A stretch of 11,539 nt of DNA from JBPEXY01 sp052031065. Its GTDB lineage: Bacteria > Pseudomonadota > Gammaproteobacteria > Immundisolibacterales > Immundisolibacteraceae. Positions 1 through 6,126 of this stretch are shown here, in pieces. The stretch is from contig JBPEXY010000306.1 in NCBI GenBank assembly GCA_052031065.1, positions 1 through 11,539 of the forward strand. The letters are read 5' to 3'. Every line of letters begins with the position of its first letter. Position 1 is the stretch's first letter. A program made the translations under genes and the position numbers. The notes beneath the pieces were generated by a model. That model was not told the origin of the DNA and did not search any database. It saw only the letters and a program-made list of their open reading frames with translations.

Positions 1-511
1 TGGCTGATTTGGAGGTGATGTAGTGGAGATAGTTTTCCCGTCCCATGATCATGGTTGCTGAGGAGACGTTGATGATTCGGCCCCAGTGAGCTTCCTGCAT
101 TGCCGGTATCACCGCACGCGAGCAGTAGAACGGGCCGTTGATATTGACCTGCATCGCCCGCTCCCATTCTGCTGGTGGCAGCTCCCAGAAGGGTGCCATG
201 GTGATGCGTGAGAACACCGCAGCGTTGTTGATCAGGCAGTCGATGCGGCCGAGTTCGCTCAGGGTCTGTCTGGCCATCTCCAGGGTTGAGGCTTCATCGG
301 CGACGTCGGTTTGCACAGCGAGCGCGCGGCCACCGTTGGCACGTACTTCTTCGGCGACTTTCTCGCCGTTTTCGGCGTTGTACTCGGCGATTACCGGAAT
401 CGCGCCCTGCGCGCCAAAGTGATGGGCGTAGGCGCGACCAATACCCTGGCCGCCGCCAGTTACGATCACCACCCGATCTTTTAACCCTTTATATTCATTA
501 TCAATTGCCAT
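1..511 (-). CDS. Short-chain dehydrogenase/reductase (SDR), C terminus cut by window edge
   Basis: This is a classical SDR, an NAD(P)-dependent oxidoreductase that interconverts alcohols and ketones. I read 170 residues from ATG at 511, preceded by a GGGAGAGG ribosome site. The Rossmann cofactor motif TGGGQGIG lies at residues 18-25, TDV at 68-70, NNAA (the NNAG equivalent) at 95-98, the likely catalytic serine at 151 and the Y-x3-K pair at Tyr164 and Lys168. The remaining C-terminal part, usually about 80 residues that set substrate specificity, lies beyond position 1. The substrate is therefore not predictable. It shares its strand with the AlkB-like gene upstream but is separated from it by a terminator, so it is probably its own transcript. 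A role in oxidising alcohols made by nearby hydroxylases is possible but inferred from position only. It is missed by simple ORF calling because it has no stop codon within the window. Confidence 0.93.
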   Translation of the reverse strand, partial: MAIDNEYKGLKDRVVIVTGGGQGIGRAYAHHFGAQGAIPVIAEYNAENGEKVAEEVRANGGRALAVQTDVADEASTLEMARQTLSELGRIDCLINNAAVFSRITMAPFWELPPAEWERAMQVNINGPFYCSRAVIPAMQEAHWGRIINVSSATMIMGRENYLHYITSKSA

Positions 512-535
512 GCTGCCTCTCCCTTAATCTACATT

Positions 536-541
536 TTTATA
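536..541 (-). promoter_or_regulatory. Possible -10 box for the SDR gene
   Basis: On the minus strand this reads TATAAA, about 25 nt upstream of the SDR start codon, in an otherwise AT-rich stretch. No convincing -35 hexamer sits at the usual spacing, so this is a weak call. Confidence 0.25.
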
Positions 542-565
542 GTTTGCATTATGGCGACCAGCGCC

Positions 566-591
566 GGTAATCGCCAGTCCAGGTGATTGCC
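566..591. repeat. Two near-identical 10-mers spaced 16 bp apart upstream of the SDR gene
   Basis: GGTAATCGCC (566-575) and GGTGATTGCC (582-591) match at 8 of 10 positions and lie in direct orientation with a 6-bp gap. The AATC and GATT cores also form a loose dyad. The pair lies upstream of the possible SDR -10 box, where a regulator could bind. No regulator gene is adjacent within the window, so an operator role is speculation. Confidence 0.25.
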
Positions 592-621
592 AGCCCCGAG
601 CAGCGATGACGATGGCTTCCG

Positions 622-655
622 GCAAAATAAAAAGCCCGGTTAAGAACCGGGCTTT
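622..655 (-). terminator. Intrinsic terminator of the AlkB-like gene
   Basis: A perfect 11-bp stem (631-641 paired with 645-655, GC-rich core GCCCGG/CCGGGC) encloses an AAG loop. Read on the minus strand it is followed by a TTTTTATTTT tail. It lies 45 nt past the stop codon of the AlkB-like gene. The plus-strand tail is not T-rich, so the terminator acts mainly on minus-strand transcripts and separates this gene from the downstream SDR. Confidence 0.9.
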
Positions 656-699
656 CAAGGAACTAACACTGCGTTTATTTCACGGCAGAAATGCCATCC

Positions 700-1926
700 T
701 CAGGAAGAAGCCTCCTTCTCAGCCACGGCCAGGCTGCTTTCATCGACCGGACTCTCGCCGGGGTTTTGCCCCCAGCCTTCCGGCACCATCGCTGCGTACT
801 TTTCTGGGAGCGCACCGGGCACCGCATAGGGCACCACGCTGCCGGTATCGTAGTAGGCCTCGACAATCGGGTGCATGCGCCGACGCCAGAGTGGCGGTAT
901 CAACGCAATCAGAATCATCGTCAGATAGCCGTGGGGCAGTCGTGGCGCTTCATCCATGACCCGCAGTATCTGGTAGGGGCGGCCAACGTTGGCATGATGG
1001 TCGGAGTGACGGTCAATCTGACAGAACAGCATGCTGCTGACCATGGTGCTGTCGTCCCAGGCGTGGTTGGGGCGTACTTTTTCGTAACTGCCATCTTCCA
1101 GCTGGCGACGGCCGAGACCGTAATGTTCCAGATAGTCGGCAACGGCCAGCAGCAGGCGTGGAAACGCATACTGAACAAAACAGATTGGAATCGACCAGAG
1201 ACCAAAAAGGCTGACCAGCAACACCACCCAGATAGCCTGCATGGCGATAAAACGCACCATCAGGTTACTGGGGTGCCAGGTCGACTGGCCGTTGCGTTCC
1301 ATGCGCATCTTTTCGATCTGCCAGGCCGACTGGGTCTTCCTGATGATGCTACGAAGCATGAACGGGTAGATTTTTTCCCCATAACGGGCGGAAGCGGGGT
1401 CGTTGGGCGTGGCCACATGGGTGTGGTGCATGAAGTTGTGATAGACATGGAAATCACACATGAAAATCGGCACAAACAGCAAATCGCCAATCAACCGGTC
1501 GAGGGGCTGCGGATGGTGGCAGAGCTCATGAGCGACGGTGGCGAGAAAGCCGGTAGCCAGGGTTAGTGAGATCAGGAAGCCGGCAATTTCCCAGCCGGTC
1601 AGCGCGGTCTGGGTTAGCACCCAGTGACCAAACAGGGTGACTGCAAATGAAACGGGCACTGTTGCCCAGAGCATAACCCGGTAAAACAGCTGGTTTTCCA
1701 GCGCCTGCTCCTGCGCCGGGTCGTGATTGGTTTCGTCGTTGCCGACCAGCGGATCGATAAAGGTAAGACCCAAATAGACAAACAGTGTTAACCAGTGATA
1801 GATGCCGCCGCCAAGCAGATAACCGATTACCGGTAACGCGCCGAAGACCAGGTGGGGCAGGGTGGTAACCCGTGCAACCACGCTCAGAGCGGGTGCCTGG
1901 GGTTGCGATGGGGATGCGACTGACAT
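700..1926 (-). CDS. alkB: AlkB-type alkane 1-monooxygenase-like integral-membrane hydroxylase
   Basis: This 408-residue protein belongs to the membrane-bound di-iron family of AlkB, XylM and the fatty-acid desaturases, which insert one oxygen atom into a terminal or methyl C-H bond. The family's histidine clusters are all visible: HELCHH (133-138), H-x2-H-x3-HH (160-168) followed by the AlkB signature VATPNDPASARYGE (171-184), LEHYGL (266-271, the 'HYG' motif typical of true AlkB-like hydroxylases) and HSDHHAN (307-313) followed by RPYQILR. Hydrophobic segments occur around 25-60, 85-130, 143-158, 225-262 and 332-347. Its length matches AlkB, which is about 400 residues. The start is fixed by GGAGGAG six bases before ATG 1926. 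Known AlkB enzymes need rubredoxin and its reductase, and neither is in the window. Alkane, aryl-methyl or terpenoid substrates are all possible; assignment to the family is secure, the substrate is not. Confidence 0.9.
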   Translation of the reverse strand: MSVASPSQPQAPALSVVARVTTLPHLVFGALPVIGYLLGGGIYHWLTLFVYLGLTFIDPLVGNDETNHDPAQEQALENQLFYRVMLWATVPVSFAVTLFGHWVLTQTALTGWEIAGFLISLTLATGFLATVAHELCHHPQPLDRLIGDLLFVPIFMCDFHVYHNFMHHTHVATPNDPASARYGEKIYPFMLRSIIRKTQSAWQIEKMRMERNGQSTWHPSNLMVRFIAMQAIWVVLLVSLFGLWSIPICFVQYAFPRLLLAVADYLEHYGLGRRQLEDGSYEKVRPNHAWDDSTMVSSMLFCQIDRHSDHHANVGRPYQILRVMDEAPRLPHGYLTMILIALIPPLWRRRMHPIVEAYYDTGSVVPYAVPGALPEKYAAMVPEGWGQNPGESPVDESSLAVAEKEASS

Positions 1927-1989
1927 GGTTTTTCTCCTCCGGCAGGCCAGCGGTATGCGGCCTGGCTCTCAAACAGGTAACTAAAGCAG

Positions 1990-1995
1990 ATTTTA
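1990..1995 (-). promoter_or_regulatory. Possible -10 box for the AlkB-like gene
   Basis: The minus strand reads TAAAAT, five of six matches to the -10 consensus, about 64 nt upstream of the start codon. No good -35 hexamer is found at 16-18 bp, which would fit an activator-dependent promoter. The dyad at 2028-2047 lies just upstream of where the -35 should be. Confidence 0.3.
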
Positions 1996-2027
1996 ACCGC
2001 AATCAACCGGGCAGGTGAACAGTCGTT

Positions 2028-2047
2028 AAGTTGACGTTGCTCAACTT
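2028..2047. promoter_or_regulatory. 20-bp dyad, candidate operator between the alkB-like gene and the peptide-transport operon
   Basis: AAGTTGA (2028-2034) and TCAACTT (2041-2047) are perfect inverted 7-mers separated by six bases, giving two half-sites about one helical turn apart. No T-run follows on either strand, so it is not a terminator. It lies about 100 nt upstream of the alkB-like start codon and over 200 nt before the binding-protein gene. A dimeric regulator of the alkB-like gene is the simplest reading. No regulator gene is in the window. Confidence 0.4.
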
Positions 2048-2178
2048 GGCAGGCATCGGCAGTGGCTGGAAGTCATTTCGCCAAGGTGCTACCGGGCAAA
2101 ATTTTTATCGAGCGCTGGAATCGACCCGGAGTTCGGCCGGGTGCCCTGTTGGGCGACGATGTGGTTTGCAAGCGGCGT

Positions 2179-2184
2179 TATACT
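2179..2184 (+). promoter_or_regulatory. Possible -10 box for the peptide-recycling operon
   Basis: TATACT matches the -10 consensus at five of six positions and lies 90-126 nt before the candidate starts of the binding-protein gene. The bases at -35 are poor. Apart from this box and the 2028-2047 dyad, the 347-nt gap (1927-2273) shows only a GC-rich 6-bp hairpin (ACCCGG/CCGGGT, 2124-2142) of unknown meaning. Confidence 0.3.
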
Positions 2185-2273
2185 CAGCGTTCACCCCGGC
2201 TATCAGCGTCTGTAACAGAAATCGAGTCGTTGTCTGTTTGAGTAACCCCATTATTCCGTTGACGTCCACATTC

Positions 2274-3803
2274 GTGATACGGCTTTATGCCATTCTGCGC
2301 AGGCAGCGCGTGGCTGTTTTTCATTGGCTGCTGGTGATTACCCCGCTGCTGATTGCTGGCTGTCATCCAGCCGTGGAAGAAGATCAGGCGTTGCGAATCG
2401 GGCTGGCGCAGATGCCTAATAGTCTCGACCCGCGCTTTGCTACCGATGCCGCATCGAGCCGAGTGGGTCGCCTGCTTTTTCAGCGGTTGGTTGATTTTGA
2501 TGATCAGCTCAGGCCGGTGCCGGCTCTGGCCAGCTGGCAGCAGTTGGGTGAGCGCCATTACCGCTTTGTGCTGCGTCCCCATATTCCCCCATTCCACGAT
2601 GGTTCTGCGTTTACCGAAGAGGATGTGGTGGCCACCTACCGGTCGGTGTTGCAGCAAGGTTCTCGCTCGCCTCACCGTGCCTCGTTGGGGGTGATTGAGA
2701 GGGTTGAGTCGACCACCGACGGGGTCATCGACTTTCTGCTTAAACAGTCTGATCCACTGTTTCCCGGCCGGCTGACCCTTGGCATTCTGCCCCGGGGTCT
2801 CGCTCAGCAATCCAAACTGGTTAATGACCAGTTGGTCGGGAATGGCCCGTTTGCGGTGGCTGATGCCTCCAGGCCCGAACGGCTGCTGCTGGAAAGGCGT
2901 AGTGATCGGCAGCGGGTCGAGCTGGTGCGGGTAACGGATGCCACCGTCAGGGCGCTGAAACTGGTGAGGGGAGAGATCGACCTGATCCAGAATGACCTGC
3001 CTGCGGAGTTGATTCAGTGGCTGGATGAGCAGCCCGGAATTGCCGTTACCCGCAGCCCTGGAACTAACTACTCTTACCTCGGTTTTAATCTTCAGGACCC
3101 GGTGACCGGTGACCCGCGGGTTCGCAAGGCGATTGCGCTGGCAATCGACCGGCAGGCCATTATCGATGCCATGTTTGCCGGCGCCGCGCAGCCTGCAGAG
3201 TCGTTGCTGCCGCCGGCGCACTGGGCCGGCGGCGAGGGAATTGCCGCGAGTGCACATAACCCGGCGCAGGCACGACTGCTGGTCAGTCAGTTTGTTGCAG
3301 ATGGTGGAGTGGCCAAACTCACTTACAAAACCTCTACCGATGCGCTACGGGTGAGAATTGCTTCAGTGATTGCCCAGCAGCTGCAGACAGTGGGCTTTGA
3401 GGTTGATATCGAAAGCCACGAATGGGGCACTTTTTACGGTGACATCAAAGCCGGCCGTTTTCAGTTGTATTCGCTGGCCTGGGTTGGGATCAAAATGCCG
3501 GATATTTTTCGCTACATTTTTCATTCTGATTCAGTGCCGCCAGCTGGCGCCAATCGGGGGCGGCTGCAGAACAGCCGGGTCGACGCTCTGATTGAGCAGG
3601 CGGAAGTACTGCCACTGAGGGAGCAGGGTGAAGCCTATCGGCAGATACAGCACGAACTGGCCGGATTGCGGCCCTATGTGTCGCTCTGGTACGAAGGTCA
3701 CACCGTTGCCGCCAGAGAGGGCGTATCGGGCTATTCCATCAGTGTCGATGGGAATTACGACGGGCTGATCAACGTGGTAAAACGGGCTCATGTGGGACTC
3801 TAG
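2274..3803 (+). CDS. Family 5 (oligo/dipeptide-type) ABC substrate-binding lipoprotein
   Basis: This protein captures peptides outside the inner membrane and hands them to the DppB/DppC-type permeases encoded downstream. SBP_bac_5 hallmarks are an N-terminal LRIGLAQMPNSLDPR segment, the GNGPF motif near 2838-2852 (usually GTGPY) and YLGFNL followed by DPRVRKAIALAIDRQ. A lipoprotein signal ends in LLIAGC, with the lipidated cysteine codon at 2361. The reading frame is open from 2031 and contains no good ATG. GTG 2274 gives a basic n-region (RRQR) and a 30-residue signal peptide; GTG 2310 gives an 18-residue one with no positive charge. I prefer 2274, but neither has a clear ribosome site. At about 480 mature residues it is slightly shorter than OppA or MppA. 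Its position before a YkuD enzyme, two permeases and NagZ suggests murein peptides as substrate (an MppA-like role), which is inference; other peptides or nickel are alternatives. Confidence 0.85.
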   Translation: MIRLYAILRRQRVAVFHWLLVITPLLIAGCHPAVEEDQALRIGLAQMPNSLDPRFATDAASSRVGRLLFQRLVDFDDQLRPVPALASWQQLGERHYRFVLRPHIPPFHDGSAFTEEDVVATYRSVLQQGSRSPHRASLGVIERVESTTDGVIDFLLKQSDPLFPGRLTLGILPRGLAQQSKLVNDQLVGNGPFAVADASRPERLLLERRSDRQRVELVRVTDATVRALKLVRGEIDLIQNDLPAELIQWLDEQPGIAVTRSPGTNYSYLGFNLQDPVTGDPRVRKAIALAIDRQAIIDAMFAGAAQPAESLLPPAHWAGGEGIAASAHNPAQARLLVSQFVADGGVAKLTYKTSTDALRVRIASVIAQQLQTVGFEVDIESHEWGTFYGDIKAGRFQLYSLAWVGIKMPDIFRYIFHSDSVPPAGANRGRLQNSRVDALIEQAEVLPLREQGEAYRQIQHELAGLRPYVSLWYEGHTVAAREGVSGYSISVDGNYDGLINVVKRAHVGL

Positions 3804-4314
3804 CGTCAACCGGCATCCTCCGCAGGGTAGAACAAGTCTGCGTGTCAGTCTCGCGCAACAGCGGCTGTGGATGTTCGATGCCGAACAGCAGGTTTGTTTT
3901 GAGGCGCCGGTGTCCACTGCTGTCGCTGGCGCTGGAGAGCTGCAGGACAGCGGTCAGACGCCGCGCGGATGGCATCAGATTCGCGCCCTGATCGGCAGCC
4001 ATGTGCCGGTTAATGGTGTGCTGGTGGGGCGCCGGTTTACCGGGGAGATCTACACCGCTGAACTGGGCCGCCAACAACCGCAACGGGACTGGATCCTGAC
4101 CCGAATTCTCTGGCTCAGCGGGCTGGAACCCGGTCTTAACCGACTCGGTGATCGCGACACCATGCGTCGCTATATTTATATTCACGGCACGCCGCAGAGT
4201 GAACCCCTGGGGGTGCCGCGTTCACATGGTTGTATCCGCATGCATAATCAGGAGCTAATCGCCCTGTTTGAGCGGGTAACCCCGTACATGCCGCTGTTGG
4301 TCAGCGAAGAGTAG
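3790..4314 (+). CDS. YkuD-family L,D-carboxypeptidase/transpeptidase, no signal peptide (ElsL-like)
   Basis: This 174-residue protein has the YkuD catalytic signature: HGT at 132-134, then SHGCIRM at 145-151 with Cys148 as nucleophile, His146 and Arg150. YkuD enzymes attack the L,D bond after meso-diaminopimelate in peptidoglycan stems. Most are exported, but this one starts with a polar, basic segment and has no signal peptide or membrane helix, so it should act in the cytoplasm. That matches ElsL of Acinetobacter, a small cytoplasmic YkuD L,D-carboxypeptidase that trims recycled tetrapeptides; the resemblance (including ILTRILWLSGLE and YIYIHGT segments) is from memory, not a search. Its ATG lies inside the end of the binding-protein gene (14-nt overlap, different frame), indicating translational coupling. 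NagZ and peptide permeases follow, supporting a murein recycling role. Confidence 0.9.
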   Translation: MWDSSVNRHPPQGRTSLRVSLAQQRLWMFDAEQQVCFEAPVSTAVAGAGELQDSGQTPRGWHQIRALIGSHVPVNGVLVGRRFTGEIYTAELGRQQPQRDWILTRILWLSGLEPGLNRLGDRDTMRRYIYIHGTPQSEPLGVPRSHGCIRMHNQELIALFERVTPYMPLLVSEE

Positions 4315-4330
4315 ACCGGAGCGCCTGGTA

Positions 4331-5260
4331 ATGATGCGTTATCTCGTTGGTCAGCTGTTTAGCGCTGCCGTGGTCATTCTGGGGGTTTCCGTCGCGGTGT
4401 TTGCGATTACCCATGTCATCCCCGGAGACCCTGTTGAGGTGATGCTCGGGGAGCGCGCTTCCACGGCTGATCGGGCCGAACTGGCCCGTGCCTACGGACT
4501 CGACAAACCGCTAAGCGGCCAGTTTGCCGACTATTACAGTGGCCTGGTCAGGCTGGAACTGGGTGAATCCATCTACCAACAGCGCCCTGTGGTCGAACTG
4601 ATTGGGGAGCGGTTGCCGGCGACTCTGGAACTGGCGCTGGCGGCGATGCTGGTCTCTCTGGCTATCGCCTTTGCGGTTGGTCTGCTGAGTGCCCTGCGGC
4701 CCTATGGCTGGCTGGATCACAGCGCGCGGATTGTCAGTCTGCTCGGTGTTTCGATTCCCAATTTCTGGCTCGGGCCGATGTTGATCCTGGTCGGCTCCCT
4801 CTATCTTGGCTGGTTTCCAGTCAGTGGCCGGTCAGGTTTCGGCTCGCTGGTTTTACCGGCGCTGACCCTCGGAACGGCGTTAGCCGCGATCATTTCACGA
4901 ATGCTGCGTAATGCGCTGCTGGAGGTTTCAGGGGCTGACTTTGTGCGTACCGCCCGGGCAAAAGGACTTAGTGAGTGGCAGATTCTCTGCCGCCACAATC
5001 TGCGTAATGCACTGCTACCGGTTGTCACCCTGGTTGGATTGCAGATAGGCGCCATACTCGGTGGGTCGGTGATAGTCGAAACAGTATTCAGCTGGCCTGG
5101 AGTCGGTTCGTTGACGGTTGAGTCGATTCAACGCAGGGACTATCCGTTGGTACAGGGCTGTGTGTTGCTGATCGCGACCCTCTATGTGGCGGTTAACCTG
5201 CTCACCGATCTGCTCTATACGGTGATTGATCCGCGTATCCGCCTGGTGGGCGATAAATGA
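4331..5260 (+). CDS. ABC peptide transporter permease, DppB/OppB type
   Basis: This inner-membrane permease has 309 residues, the usual DppB length. The N terminus carries the family pattern of one helix (about 8-30) ending in HVIPGDP, then a periplasmic region with ARAYGLDKPLSGQF and further helices at roughly 97-122, 135-165, 171-190, 228-250 and 270-295. The cytoplasmic EAA loop that contacts the ATPase is at 203-230 (DFVRTARAKGLSEWQIL, then HNLRNALLPV). SVIVETVFSWPGVG is the conserved segment near the end. Two ATGs lie in tandem (4331 and 4334); CCGGAG upstream favours the first but does not exclude the second. It lies 16 nt after the YkuD gene and overlaps the next permease by 4 nt, so it is part of one operon. 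It should pair with the DppC-type protein as a heterodimer, with an ATPase encoded elsewhere. Confidence 0.93.
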   Translation: MMRYLVGQLFSAAVVILGVSVAVFAITHVIPGDPVEVMLGERASTADRAELARAYGLDKPLSGQFADYYSGLVRLELGESIYQQRPVVELIGERLPATLELALAAMLVSLAIAFAVGLLSALRPYGWLDHSARIVSLLGVSIPNFWLGPMLILVGSLYLGWFPVSGRSGFGSLVLPALTLGTALAAIISRMLRNALLEVSGADFVRTARAKGLSEWQILCRHNLRNALLPVVTLVGLQIGAILGGSVIVETVFSWPGVGSLTVESIQRRDYPLVQGCVLLIATLYVAVNLLTDLLYTVIDPRIRLVGDK

Positions 5261-6057
5261 ACAGATTGCCGCTGTTGTCGTTGAGCTGGCTCAGTATGGT
5301 AGCGGTGGGCGCGTTACTGGTGCCGTTTCTGGCGCTGACACCGGAGCAGGTCAACCTGTCGGCGATTCTTACACCTCCTGATTCAACCCTGTTGCTCGGC
5401 GGCGATGAACTCGGCAGGGATATCACCAGTCGCCTGCTGGTGGGGGCTCGCCTGTCGCTGGCGGTCGCGGTTGCGGTGGTGGCGCTGTCGGCGCTGGTGG
5501 GAATTTCAGTGGGGCTGATTGCCGGTCTTAGCGGTGGTCGGGTTGATCAGTTCATTATGCGGCTGATCGATATTGTTCTGGCATTCCCGGGATTACTGCT
5601 GGCAATCGCCCTGGCAGGAATGCTGGGTCCCGGACTGGATAATCTGCTCCTTGCACTGGTCGCCGTGGGTTGGGTTGGTTTTGCCCGTTTAACCCGGGCA
5701 CAGGTGCTGACTCTGCGTGAGTCCGACCATGTGGTTGCCGCCCGTGCACTCGGTAGTCATTCTGTTTTTATCGCCAGATATCACCTGTTGCCATTGGCCG
5801 CTGCGCCACTCATTATTGAGGGGACTTTCGGGATTGCCGGCGCTATTCTCGCTGAAGCCGGGCTCTCGTTTCTGGGGCTCGGTATCCAGCCGCCAGCGCC
5901 GTCGTGGGGCAGTATGATCCGCGACGGGGCTCGTTATCTGCTGGTGGCTCCCCATTATGTGATGGCGCCGGGGATTACCCTGCTGCTGGTGGTCCTGTCC
6001 ATAAACCTGCTTGGCGATTACCTGCGTGACCGTTTTGATGTTCGTTCCGATCGTTAG
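5257..6057 (+). CDS. ABC peptide transporter permease, DppC/OppC type
   Basis: This is the second half of the permease pair, at 266 residues slightly shorter than E. coli DppC (about 300) because the N-terminal cytoplasmic tail is brief. After the first helix (about 8-27) comes the DppC hallmark LLLGGDELGRDITSRLLVGA (46-65; GTDxLGRD is the usual form), then helices around 68-92, 105-125, 128-142, 187-210 and 232-255. The EAA loop is at about 157-180 (DHVVAARALGSHSVFIARYH). AEAGLSFLGLG and PPAPSWGSMI are also family signatures. Its ATG overlaps the stop codon of the preceding permease in an ATGA arrangement, typical of translational coupling and fixed subunit ratio. In most Dpp/Opp operons two ATPase genes follow here; instead nagZ begins 69 nt later. 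Confidence 0.93.
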   Translation: MNRLPLLSLSWLSMVAVGALLVPFLALTPEQVNLSAILTPPDSTLLLGGDELGRDITSRLLVGARLSLAVAVAVVALSALVGISVGLIAGLSGGRVDQFIMRLIDIVLAFPGLLLAIALAGMLGPGLDNLLLALVAVGWVGFARLTRAQVLTLRESDHVVAARALGSHSVFIARYHLLPLAAAPLIIEGTFGIAGAILAEAGLSFLGLGIQPPAPSWGSMIRDGARYLLVAPHYVMAPGITLLLVVLSINLLGDYLRDRFDVRSDR

Positions 6058-6126
6058 TGGTGCTCTTGCATTGAATTGCCGGGCCCCTACCCGCCAACGG
6101 ATGACAAACCAACAGGCTTTATCTTC

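Noticed and set aside
691..1566. 291-codon plus-strand open frame antisense to the AlkB-like gene
   Set aside because: It lacks a ribosome site and recognisable motifs, and lies entirely opposite a strongly supported gene; a GC-rich shadow frame.
2031..2273. Upstream extension of the binding-protein frame to a TTG at 2031
   Set aside because: It would place about 110 residues before a good lipoprotein signal peptide; the extension has no family similarity and overlaps the dyad at 2028-2047.
2184..3257. 357-codon minus-strand open frame antisense to the binding-protein gene
   Set aside because: The composition is Arg/Gln/Pro-rich with no domain signature, and the opposite strand carries clear SBP_bac_5 motifs.
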